From the NCBI GenBank assembly GCA_036365145.1, contig JAEOAD010000018.1, positions 9,752,001 through 9,816,000 of the forward strand: a DNA stretch of 64,000 nt. The letters are read 5' to 3'. Positions 45,298 to 57,064 of the stretch are shown here, in pieces (position 1 is the first letter of the stretch; each line of letters starts with the position of its first letter). Origin of the DNA: Orientallactaga sibirica (Eukaryota; Chordata; Mammalia; Rodentia; Dipodidae). Made by a program: the position numbers and the translations under genes. Below the pieces are notes generated by a model that was not told where the DNA came from, ran no database searches, and worked only from the letters and a program-made list of their open reading frames with translations.

Positions 45298-46664
45298 GAC
45301 AGAAAGAAATAATTAAGAACAAAGCAAAAATTAATGAATTGGAAACTAAGAAAACAATTAAGAAAAATAAACAAGATTGATAAACAGAAAAAGGAGACAA
45401 CTCAAATTAACAAAATTAGAATGAATAAGGAGAGATCACAACAGATATGAGTGAAATTGAGAGATTCATCACGACTTACTTCAAAAACCTCTACTCCACA
45501 AAACTGGATAATATGGAGGAAATGGATGCATTCCTGGATACATACCACCTACCAAAGCTAAACTCCGAGCAGATTAATCTCCTGAACAAACCTATCACAA
45601 CCATCGAGATTGAAATGGTAATCAAAAACCTATCTAAAGAGAAGAGTCTAGGACCAGATGGCTTCTCAACTGAATTTTATCAAACCTTCATGAAGAACTA
45701 TTCTCAAATTATGCCACACAATTGGAGAATAAGAAAAGCTCTCCAACTCCTTCTATGAAGCTAGTATCACCCTAATACCAAAACCAGGCAGAAATGCCAC
45801 AAGAAAAGAAAACTACAGGCCTATTTCCCTTATGAACTTAGATGCAAAGATCCTGAACAAAATCCTAGCAAACCATCAAAACATCAAAAGCATTATCCAC
45901 CTGGATCAAGTAGGCTTCATCCCAAGAAGGTAGGGATGGTTCAACGTACAGAAATCTGTCAGTGTAATACACCACATGAATAAGCTTAAACACAAAAACT
46001 ACATTATCATTTTGATAGATGCAGAAAAGGCCTTTGACAAAATACAACATCACTCCATGATCAAAACATTGGAGAGAATAGGCATGGATGGTCTGTTTCT
46101 CAACATAATTACAGCTATATATAAAGATCCTAAAGCCCAAATAATACTTAATGGGGAGAGACTGAAGGAATCCCCATTGAGATCAGGAACAAGACACCTG
46201 TGCTCTTCAACAGAGTACTGGAGTACTAGCTCAAGCAATAAAACAGGAGAAAGAAAGAAAAGGGATACAAATTGGAAAGGAAGAAGTTAAGTTAGCCCTA
46301 TTTGCAGATGACATGATTCTATACATAAGTGACTCAAGAACCCCCATCTCAAAACTCTTAAAAGTGACTAACTGCTTCAGTAAAGTAGCAGGATACAAAA
46401 TCAATGCACAATAATTAGTAGCCTTTCTATATGCAAAAGACAAAGATACAGAGAAAGAAATAATTGATGTTGTCCCATTTTCAGTAGCATCAAAAAAAAA
46501 ATACCTTGGAATAATATTAACCAAGGATGTGAAAGATATTTACAATGAAAACAAAAACATTCAAGAAAGGAATTGAGGAGGACTTGAGAAAATGCTCCTG
46601 GATAGGCAGAATTAACGTTGTGAAAATGGCAATCTTACCAAAAGCAATATATAGATTTAATGCA
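45298..46664 (+). pseudogene. LINE-1 ORF2 fragment (linker and reverse transcriptase), part 1
   Basis: Starts in the linker before the reverse transcriptase and runs through it. At 45447-45758 the translation has EMDAFLDTYHLPKL, then LGPDGFSTEFYQ. At 45976-46290 it has LIDAEKAFDKIQ and [19 protein letters not shown]. The catalytic F-A-D-D motif is encoded at 46301-46312. The reading frame changes at least twice between these blocks, and an in-frame stop lies at 45931-45933, so it cannot make an active enzyme. It is 5'-truncated. The frame is interrupted at 46664 by the MaLR provirus and resumes at 48446. Confidence 0.95.
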
Positions 46665-47014
46665 TGTGGTGGTTTGATTCAGGTGTCCCCCATAAACTTC
46701 AAGTGTTCTGAATGCTAGGTTCCCAGCTGATGGCAATTTAGAAATTAAAGCCTCCTGGAGGCAGAGTATTGTTGGGGGCGGGCTTATGGGTATTATAGCC
46801 AGCTTCCCGTTGCCAGTGTTTGGCACACTCTCCGGTCGCTGTTGTCCACCTTATGTTGACCAGAGAGTGATGTCCACCCTCTGCTCATGCCATCGTTTTT
46901 CCTGCCATCATGGAGCTTCTCCCTCGAGCTTGTAAGCCAAAATAAACCTCTTTTTTCCCACAAGCTGCTCTTAGTCGGGTGATTTCTGCCAGCAATGCGA
47001 ACCTGACTGCAACA
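46665..47014 (+). repeat. 5' LTR of the plus-strand MaLR provirus
   Basis: Begins TGTGGTGGTTTGATTCAGG and ends ..GACTGCAACA. AATAAA at 46941-46946. Differs from the 3' LTR at about 7 of 350 positions. Nearly all differences are transitions and several are at CpG sites. Confidence 0.95.
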
Positions 47015-47020
47015 GTAAAG

Positions 47021-47037
47021 TGGTACTGAGGAGTGGG
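47021..47037 (+). promoter_or_regulatory. Primer binding site (tRNA-Leu type)
   Basis: TGGTACTGAGGAGTGGG starts 7 bases after the LTR end. It matches the tRNA-Leu-derived site known for ERVL/MaLR elements, with one or two mismatches. The antisense provirus has the equivalent site near 23289-23306. Confidence 0.75.
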
Positions 47038-48073
47038 ATTGCTGCTAGACACCTGACTGTGTGGCTTTGGCCTTTTGGAGCTGATTTTCAAGAGGAAGAA
47101 CTATGGACTGTGAAGTTTGGCTTATGAGGGTGAGAAAGAGCTTTATTTGGACTGGGCTAGCAGTTTGTGTGACAAGTTTACTGTTATGTCCATGTCCTGA
47201 GAAGTTGTGCAGAGTTGCTTTGCGTAGAAATGAACTGGTGTGAGCAGAAGGATATGACACAGAAAAAATGAAATCTTTGGGTGAACTCTACCTGTTCAGC
47301 TGCAATTGAGAGATTACAACCTTTGAGACTGGGCCAGCTGACCTGCAATGGGGCAACAGGAAGAATGCAGACCCTTTTGAAGGGGCCTGAATGCTGAAGG
47401 AGTGTCCTGTTCTTCAAAGTCTGATTTATTCCCCCCTGGATTAACAAATTGGCACCCTACCTGGTATTATGGAGTATAACAAATGCAGGAAAGAGAGGGT
47501 CATTGAGTTTGTAACGCGGTCTTATGTTTTGGAAATGGCCATGGGCAGTGTGAAGCAGGTTTGCTGGGTGCCTGCATGGAGATCCCATGGGGCCATGAGG
47601 ATGGACCGTGGGTTGCAGTGGAGTCCCAGTGGAGATGCCGGGCCTATGAGATGGCTGCCAAGGACAGCTGCCGGCCCTGGATGAAGTTTTCCAGGACTGT
47701 GAGTAGCCTAGCTGGAGGGGCGGAAGTGGAATTCCAGAGACTTGTTGCTGGTTAGAATTATCGGACTTGGAGATTGGTCACTGACTAGAGTTGTTGGACT
47801 TGGAATTGCAGAGTTTGATGTTTGCCCTGGTTGATTTAAATCTTGTATTGGTTGAATATTTCTTTACTTTGCCCAATGCCATCTTTTGCAGTGTGGATGT
47901 TTATTCTGTGTCATTATGGGTTTTTTGGGGGATTATTTTTGGTATTATGGCTCAGTTAAAAGACCTTGGATTATGGGGACATATGAACATCATTGGAATT
48001 GATAAAAACTATGGGGACTTTTAAATTTGCATGAATGCATTGCATTTTACATCATGTATGGTTATCAGTTTAT

Positions 48074-48090
48074 GGGGGCCAGGGGCGGAA
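48074..48090 (+). promoter_or_regulatory. Polypurine tract
   Basis: GGGGGCCAGGGGCGGAA immediately precedes the 3' LTR, the place for plus-strand priming. The antisense provirus has a related tract (minus strand TAGGGGGCAAGGATAGAA) next to its 3' LTR. Confidence 0.8.
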
Positions 48091-48440
48091 TGTGGTGGTT
48101 TGATTCAGGTGTCCCCCATAAACTTCAAGTGTTCTGAATGCTAGGTTCCCAGCTGATGGCAACTTGGAAATTAAAGCCTCCTGGAGGCAGAGTATTGTTG
48201 GGGGCGGGCTTATGGGTATTATAGCCAGCTTCCCGTTGCCAGTGTTTGGCACACTCTCCTGTTGCTGTTGTCTACCTTATGTTGACCAGAGAGTGATGTC
48301 CACCCTCTGCTCATGCCATCGTTTTTCCTGCCATCATGGAGCTTCTCCCTCGAGCCTGTAAGCCAAAATAAACCTCTTTTTTCCCACAAGCTGCTCTTAG
48401 TCGGGTGATTTCTGCCAGCAATGCAAACCTGACTGCAACA
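48091..48440 (+). repeat. 3' LTR of the plus-strand MaLR provirus
   Basis: Same length and termini as the 5' LTR. AATAAA at 48367-48372. Its right edge is followed by the second copy of ATGCA. Confidence 0.95.
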
Positions 48441-48445
48441 ATGCA

Positions 48446-48985
48446 ATACCAATAAAAATCCCAACATCTTTCTTCACAGAAATAGAAAAAATGATCTCAC
48501 AATTCATATGGAATGGCAGATTGCCTTGGATATCCAAGCATATTTTCAGCAAAAGAAACACCTCTGGAGGCATCACCATACATGATATAACGCTATAATA
48601 CAAACCCACAGTAATAAAAACAACATGGTACTGGCATAAAAACAGGATTATAGACCAATGAAACAGAATTGAGGACCTGGACTTTGGGTCAAGTAACTAC
48701 AGCTACTTGATATTTGACAAAGGGCCTAACAATGTAGACTGGAACAAAGACAGCATCTTCAACAAGTGGTGCTGGACAAACTGGATAACTGTATGTAGGA
48801 AAATGAAACTCAATCTACACATTTCACCAAGCACAAAAATAAAATCCAAATGGATCCAAGACCTCAATATAAGACCAGATACTCTGCTACTACTGGAACA
48901 AAAAATAGGAGCAACTTTCCAAGATATAGGAGTGAGAAAAGACTTCCTGAACAAAACCCCAGTAGATCAGGTTCACCATTGAAAG
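48446..48985 (+). pseudogene. LINE-1 ORF2 fragment, part 2
   Basis: Resumes the ORF2 text right after the provirus (an 'ATACCAATAAAAATCCCAAC' start). The open stretch 48707-48982 has [24 protein letters not shown], then [15 protein letters not shown] and [12 protein letters not shown], the conserved region downstream of the reverse transcriptase. The plus-orientation L1 stops here; roughly 200 residues before the C-terminal block are missing. What follows is L1 3' sequence in the opposite orientation. Confidence 0.92.
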
Positions 48986-49857
48986 GGTACTATTGCTCAT
49001 CTCTCCAATTCCTCTGTGGTTTCACCTGAATACTGGCTGATATACAAGTGGTGGTTTATCTCCTAAGTTCTTCCTGCCATCTGAAAAGAAAAACAGATTT
49101 TCTAATAGACAATGAAGTCAGCATAGGTTCAATGTGATAATCATTGTTAATTAAGAGAGATTTTGAAGGGTGTAGCCCCTGTTTTTTCTAAAGACAAGTG
49201 GAAGCTCCTTGTTGGAGTCCATGATCTTGGTCTCCATAGGATTCTGACTCAGTTCCCAGTTCCAGCTATTGGTTCCTTTCCACTGAGCAGATCTCTTAGC
49301 CAATAACATAGCCATTGGTTACCCACATAGGCTGGGTGCTACTATTGCACAGATATGTCCATCTTGTCAGGTTGGTTGATTTTGTATAGCAGTGTCCCTT
49401 GCTAGCATACAAGGTTGTTGGCTATTGTCCCCCAGCATCTCATAAAGCACTTTGCAGCACTATATGGTCTAACCCTCTAGGAACTTGCTTCCTTCTGGAT
49501 TCCACTCAGATCTCTCAACAGCATGTGATGTCTTTAGCAATAGGGTCTTTTACCTTAGACAGTTAATCAAATACTTTGACAGACAGTTGTCTTGTCCTGG
49601 GGTGTCTTGGATCAGCAGCTCAATGTGAGTTGTGACTGATTTCTGGTACTGGGAATTACAAGCCAGGGCCAAAAGTTTTATGGTTAAGCTGCATCCCACC
49701 TTCTCCAGGGCTCTTCTTACCAGAAAATTCCTGCATACACCTGCTGAGGGTTGTACCCTTTAGTCTGCTAGCCGGGACAAAGGTTTATCTGGTATGAATT
49801 CGTTTTGGATTTAGTTTTGTGTGTATCTCCCCCTGCCCTCCCATTTACCTTCCTAGA
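48986..49857 (-). mobile_element. LINE-1 3' UTR, inverted
   Basis: Matches the antisense UTR at 61800-62160: AATTCCTCTGTGGTTTCACC, AAAGAAAAACAGATTTTCTAATAG, GATCTTGGTCTCCATAGGATT and CAGTTCCCAGTTCC. No poly-T marks its left end, so the true 3' terminus is absent at the join with the plus-strand ORF2. Confidence 0.78.
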
Positions 49858-50290
49858 AAAACTTTAATCCCTATTATCTGACTCTTGAGTTGCCTGTTGG
49901 ATATGCCTGAAATTCAAGGTAGGAATCACAGATGAAGGAGAACATGTGGCATTTGTCTTTTTGTGCTTGCTTAGTATGATCTGTTCCAAGTCTGTCCATT
50001 TTCCTACAAATTTCATTGTATCATTTTTCCTTACTGATGAATATAATTCCATTGTGTATCTGTACTACATTTTTATTATCCAGTCATCAAATAATGGGTA
50101 TCTGGGTTGATTCAACTTCTTACATATTGTGAATCAAGCAGCTAGAAACATGGTTGAGCAAATATCTCCATGAAAAGTGGAGCCTTTAGGGTAGATGCCC
50201 AACAGAGGAATGACTGGGTCAGTTGGTAGCTCTATTTTTTCAGGAGTCTCCATATTGATTTCCAAAGTGGTTGTAAAAGTTGGATGGGGT
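49858..50290 (-). pseudogene. LINE-1 ORF2 C-terminal fragment, inverted
   Basis: On the minus strand this gives the C-terminal ORF2 pattern. The nucleotide text at 50040-50290 parallels 3110-3360 (hypothetical '..gggcatctaccctaaagg..', 'acacaatggaattatattc'), and the 62-codon stretch at 49864-50052 reads MELYSSVRKNDTMKFVGKWTDLE. Stops interrupt it upstream. It abuts the UTR on its left and unassigned GC-richer DNA on its right. Confidence 0.8.
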
Positions 50291-51195
50291 TAGGACCACA
50301 GATGTGCAGTGTGTGGTGATTGCAAGTGTGACAGCAGCTCTGAGCTGGTGGTTGATACCAGAGCTTGTTTAGAGGTCTAGAATCTCTTCAGTCCAAGGTC
50401 ACAGCCATGCCTTGCCTGTGGGGCTCAGGAGTAATAGCCTTTTCCCTTATTCTCCCCCTGGACCCTAGCTGAGCAGGTTGTGGAGGAGTACCAGTTTTCC
50501 TCTTGGCTTGGTAGGTGGCCCTGTGCTCCCCATCTGTGGCATAAATAGATGCCAAGGAAATGGAGGGAGTAGGGGGACGCCAGTCAGGGTATGTGGGTGG
50601 CAGGGGAAGGGGGGAATAGTGGAGCTGGGTTACATGGACCTGACCTGACTAGGACTCTGCAGAAGTGGCCAGGTTGGGGGCATCAGTCTGCAGAGGTGAC
50701 CAAGGTAGCTGGATATGTGGCTTGGATCCAATCACAGCAGGTTCCTTAGGCCAGAAGTAGATTAACCTGGGTCTACCTGCCCCCAGAAAGCATGTTTGCT
50801 CAGGCTATTACCTGCCCTAATAAGCACTTTCCCAGTGGCTACCTGTTCCCAGTATCAGGCTTTCTCTCTCTATTAATTCTTTAGTAAAGGTAGGAAAGAA
50901 CCCAAAACATGGCATTTATAAACTCTGGGGGATCCCTCCTGAAACTCCAAACCCTGCATCAGCAACACATGTGGGGATCATGTGGTTTCATACCCACCCC
51001 ACCAGAGAATAGGAAGCCAGGGCCTACTCCAGCTGCACACATGTATAGGGTCTCCCCACACCTGCAGCAGGGAAACTGGGAGTCGGAGAACAAGGCCAGA
51101 AGCCCAAGCCTACTGCCATAGCCCAAGCATCAGAGTCCAAGCATCCCCACAGAGCAGCAGGGGTACCAGGAGCCAGGGAACTGAGAGGACTTTCT
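50291..51195. other. GC-richer block with diverged internal repeats, unassigned
   Basis: Base composition rises clearly over the surrounding AT-rich DNA. Within 51000-51185, segments such as TCTCCCCACACCTGCAGCAGG and CATCCCCACAGAGCAGCAGG recur about 90 bp apart, each followed by a GGGA(A)..GGGAGTC/AGCCAGGGAAC segment. This suggests a degenerate tandem unit. It could be an L1 5' UTR, an ERV piece or another repeat; I cannot decide. Open frames at 50909-51121 and 50982-51197 overlap in different frames and look like composition effects. Confidence 0.45.
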
Positions 51196-53355
51196 AGTAT
51201 TCACTGAAAACTGAGTTTACTTGCTGTCTCAATAGGTCAAAGAACCCACTTATGGCCAAGTCCTTGAGAAACTAAATCTTTAGAGGCAGAAAGCATTAAT
51301 CAACAAGAACAAAGAAGGTTCACTAAAGTCCCTAGGTGACCATATTTCTCAGGATTATTGATTAACATTAACGTGTACCATTCATTATTTTAAATACTTT
51401 TCATTTGCTAGCTGCCTTAATTTTGATTACAACAGTTTTCAGTGGGAAGGAAAAGCATCTGATACTATAATACTTTACTTGCTATAAAAATGGTATAGAA
51501 TGAACCTTGGAAAGTGCCTCATATACAAATTCAAATGACTAATGTCTTATGTGCCTTTATTATCACATAGTTTTGTTGGGAAATTGTTTTCAAGGAATGG
51601 ATTACATTTCCTAATTACTTTGTACCCAAATCTGGTGTAGTCTTAATAGTTTTTGGTCATTAAAATTTGAGCAGAAGTGATATGTGTTAAATCTGTGCAA
51701 TGAATTTGTGTGTACTCTCAACTTTCACCATGTTCCTTCTCTTGCCCTCTGGCATCACCTTAGAAGCTCTGTGAGGCATGGCATGCATCACTAGATTCAA
51801 TCCCCAGAGGCCATTCTTGCCTTCTTGTTCTGAGCATTTAATTTACTCCAGTTATTGTTTTTGTCATCATTGTAATTATTATCATATAACTTCAACTTTA
51901 TGAAAAAAGAATGGACACACATGTTACACTGAAGCCATCCCTACCTTATAAGGCCTTTGCAGCATTATAACTTATTTCACTGAGTCAAAAGCAAAATCTT
52001 CCTGACTGCATTTGTTCATTTTCTTTCCACATCCATTCAAAGTAAAGAGACTATTTTCTGCAAAGTGTTTGGAAATGACACTCATGTTGATAGTTTCTGT
52101 CTTAAATTGTGACTCTACCTGTAGACAGACATAGAAGTGGCAGCTGGACCTAGCCAGTCAAGCTCATCTAGCTCTCAACATCTGGAAAACTAACATGTCA
52201 TAAACAATCTAGGGACATGTCTACATCACTGAGTAGCTAAGCAGATGAAAAGCTCACTCCCCTTAGACATCAATGTAGCCTTATAACTGCACCATTCTCT
52301 GCAAACAGATAAACAGACAAATGAATAGTGATGACAAGGGGTACCATTTTGTCTCTTTCCTAGGAGACAAAGGAATATTTCCTTGACATTTTACTGCTCT
52401 GTTTTCCCCAGGGTAATGTATTGGGTGATATGTTATTTGATTTTTTTTCCTAAGTCTGTCAACTTATCATTTACAGATTGAAGATTTGTATCCAAAACAA
52501 GGTTGTTGGAGCAAAGAACTTAGCATAGGGTGATCTGTAAAGGTTATTTCCTTTCCCTTGTACCATTCACCATCTACTGTCAAAGCTGTCATTGGAACAA
52601 GAAAAGATAAGGAATAAAAAAGGCATGCTCATGCAACAATAAAACTTTATTTATAAAACAAGCATCTCAAAGAGCATTTCTTGTGCAACAAACCTGAGAG
52701 TCTCCAACATAGTTACAGTATAAAAAGGTCAGCAGACCAAATATTAGTGAGCAAGGAGCAGAATAGAATAAGAAGAGGTCCCATACATAGAAGGAGCTAA
52801 TGTTGGTTTATTCTGTGTACTATGGATGAGTTTAATATGTAATGAGAGAAAGATAAAATTCAGGGTCAATTATTAGTAAACCAGGTCACATGTGATTGGA
52901 GACTGGAAGTCTCTAGAGAATTCAAATTTCCACTTTGGACAAACACTTAATTTGCAAGCCCTTGTCTTATAAAGTGCTAAATGAGAACTGACAATCCATT
53001 TGTTTTGTCTTCAGTTCTGGTTCTTGTCATTCTGGTCTGTAGCAGTTGGTACTCTGGAACGAGAGTGAACTTCAGTGTACACAGAAGCAGATTCAATTGT
53101 CAGCTCTCCACAGCCCTGCTGAGTGAGACAGGCAAGTCTTTACTCAGCTGCTTCTACTTCCTCTTCTGAAAAATAAGTTAATTATTCTGTGCTTCACACA
53201 GTTGCTTTAAAGAAAATATCTTATTCACCATTTACTGTGTTTTCTGTTACTTATATGTCAGGCACTTGGATGAGGTAAGCACGACATTAGTCCTCACGAA
53301 GCTAAGGTGCATTATTCATATTCCATATGGATGTCCATATGGATAGACGTTGACA
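51196..53355. other. Spacer, no feature recognised
   Basis: AT-rich DNA. AACAATAAAACTTTATTTATAA near 52637 recalls the end of some hAT-Charlie elements, but too little remains to call. A short MIR/L2-class phrase (TATGTCAGGCACTTGGATG) is at ~53255. Confidence 0.4.
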
Positions 53356-53357
53356 AG

Positions 53358-53542
53358 AGACCAATGATTCTCAACCAAAAGTAATTTTGACCCAAGAAGG
53401 CCATTCTACAGTGTATGCAGGTGGTTTTGTTGTCATTTAGGGCAGTCATGTCATTAGCACGTAAAAGTACTGAAATAGTCCCATCTATAACAAATAATTA
53501 TTCAGTTTATAATGTCACTAGCCTGCTGAGAAACACTGATAT
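53358..53542 (+). mobile_element. MER5A-like hAT-Charlie DNA transposon fossil
   Basis: Begins CCAATGATTCTCAACC and ends GCTGAGAAACACTGAT, near-complementary termini of the CAGTGGTTCTCAAC type. The interior has TAATTTTGACCCAAGAAGGCC and GGTGGTTTTGTTGTCATTT. About 185 bp, non-autonomous, with no transposase. Confidence 0.65.
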
Positions 53543-53984
53543 GGTGAAATGAGGCAGGGGATAAAATACGGTGTGTGTGTGTGAGAGAGAGAGACGGGGG
53601 AGCATGTGCATTTAAAAGCCATGAAAAAAGTACAGGAAGAAATGTTATAGACTTTATAGAAAAACAGTAAAGACTACTTTATGTACAAGTAAATACCAGG
53701 TGAGTTTTTGCTGGAAGAAGTGAACTGTGAATAAAACAAAGGTTCTACCTGGGTAATATATGGGAGAAGACTACTTGAGATTTTGAAGGACCAGGATACA
53801 TGACTGGCAAGCCATTCAAATATTCCAAATCCTAAAACAAACAAAAATAATGATAAACCCAAGCCTTGACACCTGTTATAATGTGGACTGGTATCCTTAA
53901 GGTTGCTTTAATATTCAAGTTTTTAAGTACCACTTTATTTTTTATTGTGATCCATGATAAGAAAGACAAAGGTATTAAATTTGA

Positions 53985-54180
53985 GTGAATTAAGAAGCAA
54001 CTTCTGGATTGATAACTTGCTGTGTAACTGAAAACTCTCACATCTTGCAGCTCTGGTTTCTTCACCAATTTGAAAGCAAATAAATAAATGTAGTTCATTC
54101 TGAAAACTAAATGAAAAGATTAATTGATAATATTTGATTCAGTATCTGGCATATATAGTGGGAAGTCAATAAATTCTTTC
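53985..54180 (+). mobile_element. MIR SINE remnant
   Basis: GATAACTTGCTGTGTAACTG, GCTCTGGTTTCTTCACCAAT, ACTAAATGAAAAGATTAATTG and AGTATCTGGCATATATAGTGG are MIR blocks in sense order. Confidence 0.6.
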
Positions 54181-54409
54181 TCCTGGATTGTCTGGGAATA
54201 GGAGTGAAGAGCTGCCACCCACCTGGGATAGTTAACTCTCAGAATACTATTGTGATTTTGCTTCTTTCTCTTTTATCAAGCATTCTACCACTGAGTACAA
54301 AAGTGAAACAGATTCAGTTTTTATTGGTAGATGTAAAGGAGTTTGAGATTTGGCAGGTTGGGTATATACTCAGAGCTAGCATAGGGAGCTGTCCAGCAGG
54401 GACTTAGAA

Positions 54410-54750
54410 ATTTGGACAGAGAATATACAAGAGAAGATAATCCTCTATTTTAAATTTAAGAGAGGTATCTACCCTTTTCCAACAGGACTGGAGAAGAAAT
54501 AATCTTAGGGTGTGAGGAGTCATGAGGTCCTGCTTCTCTCTGAAGAGCCAATGGCAATTAATGGCTGCTGGAGGAGGGGGAATTACTCTCTTCAGTGGTG
54601 TAATCATTTTAGTGATGGAAGAAGAGGTTCAGGGGGAGTAGGAAGGAGATAACAGAGGAAATTGGAAGGCATATATGTATTCAAAATACAGTAAGCACAC
54701 ATATAAACTTGTCAAAAACAAATAAAATATTTTCAAAACAATCGACTATT
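54410..54750 (+). mobile_element. LINE-1 3' UTR end
   Basis: CAATTAATGGCTGCTGGAGG, TTCAGTGGTGTAATCATTTT, a purine-rich stretch, AAAATACAGTAAGCACACAT and an A-rich ACAAATAAAATATTTTC end. The general layout is of an L1 terminus; subfamily unknown. Confidence 0.5.
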
Positions 54751-57064
54751 AATAAAAATCATTGAAATGGTTGACTAAAATCTTAGGAAAGTTTTAGTGT
54801 TAAGCAGAACATGGGCTGTCAAGGCAGTAGTGTGACCCAGAGAACAAAGTGCCACACAATCCTAATGAATGAAGGTAGTCAGCAGAATCAGATGTGTTGG
54901 AGAAAGATGAAGACAGAATTAAAACCTCCTGATTTCAGAATCATGAGTGTTTGCAACTGTCTAATTACCCAGTTTAGTAGTTGTCTGATTGAAGATCCCA
55001 AAGAGTCCACTGATGCACATAATGCCACACAGGCCATGCACCCATACCTAAGGCAGATAAAGTGATGAAAGATATCTTGACAAGAGGGTGGGAGTTGCAG
55101 CAGAAGTAAACGCATGAACATGGGTCAGTATAAAGGGAGCAATGGAAGAGAAGCTATTTGAAAATAGAGAAAGGGCATTACATCAAGGGAAACTAATACA
55201 CTTCACCATTTTTTTCAAGTCAGGATGGTCAATCATGAGTGAATGAGTCTGGATGACACAAAGTAATTGTAACCATTGCTTTGGGAATATTTCAGATCTC
55301 TATAGAGATAGAGAACTGCTAAACACAGTTGTGGAGCCCAGCTGAGATGAAAGTGTAATCAAACAGTCATGAACTACACGTCAGTTCTGTGTGGGCATCT
55401 TCAGTAGTAGCTGGTACAGAGCAGAGCAAAAGCTCAAATACTGCACAGAGGATGACCTGCCCTGGTCAACATGAGGGATGGAGATGAGAATAAAGAAGGT
55501 GGAAGTTGAAATAAATTCCTACAGCCTTAGCTGGCACATATTTGCTCTATAACTTGGTGTTCAATTTGACTGGAAAGACTTGAGAGATGTAAAAATAAGA
55601 CTTATTCTTTCAGTTAATTTATCAAACATGAATGGTAACTTTATCATATGTGAGCTGCAAGACAGGGATGCATCAAGTGGAGTAGAAATTAGCCTTTTCT
55701 TTCAGGGATTTCTTGATTCCTTGGAAAGGAAACCAATTCTCACCTTTAATGTCTGAGGGGGAACCCGATTCCAAGAAAAGGAATGCCACTGGGGTGATCT
55801 TAAACTCTGGAGGAGATAATGATAAAGACAAGGTTAAAGCCCACAGAAGGAAAAGGGCAAGATGCTTACTTGTTGAAAGGTGGACTAGAAGCAGACTTAG
55901 AAGAGCTCGAATAAGTCACATTATTACCTTAGTGTCAATTAATATTTTTCTTGAGTCCTATTATTTCTCATATCGTTGTATCTTTTAATTTGCACTTTGA
56001 TTTCTTTGCTCCCTTGTATTGTCTTAATAACTTAGGAATCAAAATTTTACCCAGTAAAATGTAAGAAAATGAGAACATTCAAGATTGAATATCCAAGGGT
56101 CACTGAATACATATACCAAATTCTAGGCAGCAAACCTGATTCTTTATACTTGCTAAGGGATTGGCTGCCTGTCCCAGATGTCCACCTTTCATGAAATCTG
56201 CTATATTCATAGTTTATAACACCGGCTTGTTTAAAACAGGAGGGAATGTAAATAGGGCAGACACTTCAGAGAAAGAAAAAGAATAGATAAGAGTTCAGAA
56301 TCTTAGAGGGGAAATATTGCTACATAGTTTGCTAATTCTCATTGTAAAGAAGAGGGCAAGTCACTAGACAATAATAATTGCACCTACCATGTGCTGGGCA
56401 TTTTATGCTCCAGATACTACAATGTGTTTTAGTGGAGTGGCCTTGACATGAATTTCCTAAAAGTAGAGGTTGAGACAAAGGTTTGCATGTAGGTGACTTA
56501 CAGATGAATATAACCCCAGGGGAGTGAATTTTAGAGACATGAAACAAAGGAGACATGAAAACAGTGGTGCTCGATCTGACTGTCTCAAGATGCTTAAGTG
56601 AATATTTCCCATCATTGTCTAGATGGCCCCTCAATTATTCTTTCCTCCACATTTCAGAATAATACATGCACTGTGCATTCCAATCTAAAGTGTCGGAGAA
56701 TATATGGGTCAAGAAGTAAAAGATATTCATCACATTCTTAGATGAGATAATATAAGCTTACACCTGGTAAACCAATCCAGGCTGCAAGACATTGGTCACT
56801 AGAGTAGTGCTTTCACAAAATGTGAGCCAGTTGAATGTGAGGTCATGCACATGAGGATTCTTGGATGAGTGGTTTCAACAATAGAATGTTAGGTAAGCAG
56901 CCAGCATAGTTGACAGTTCTGCCATGCCATCAATAGATCCTTGATCTTCACCAATACTGGCCATGTATGAGGCAAAGTGGAGCAAAGAAAACACAAGGGA
57001 AGAGAAAGGAACAAGGCCAAGAAAGGGAGGCAGGGAGATGTTGCAGGGCAGAAATCACATTCGT
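54751..57064. other. Spacer, no feature recognised
   Basis: Single-copy-looking DNA. CACCTACCATGTGCTGGGCA at ~56381 is a faint ancient-repeat phrase. Open frames of 84-100 codons (54811-55065, 55713-55988, 56332-56634) show no domain. Confidence 0.4.

Larger units (their letters stand above)
46665..48440 (+). mobile_element. Young non-autonomous MaLR provirus with intact LTRs, inside L1 ORF2
   Basis: 1776 bp. Two 350-bp LTRs (46665-47014, 48091-48440) flank ~1.08 kb of internal sequence. The 5-bp target duplication ATGCA lies at 46660-46664 and 48441-48445. A tRNA-Leu-type primer binding site (TGGTACTGAGGAGTGGG) lies at 47021-47037 and a purine tract (GGGGGCCAGGGGCGGAA) at 48074-48090. The interior has no gag, pol or env similarity, as expected for MaLR elements, which depend on enzymes from other elements. 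Host L1 text continues exactly across the insertion. Confidence 0.95.

Noticed and set aside
45447..46312. Reverse transcriptase with a FADD motif, considered as a possible active retroelement or domesticated enzyme
   Set aside because: Frameshifts, an in-frame stop at 45931-45933 and the provirus insertion show it is an ordinary dead L1 copy.
50291..51195. CpG island or promoter of a host gene
   Set aside because: The block is GC-richer but CpG dinucleotides are scarce, and no exon or splice structure follows it.
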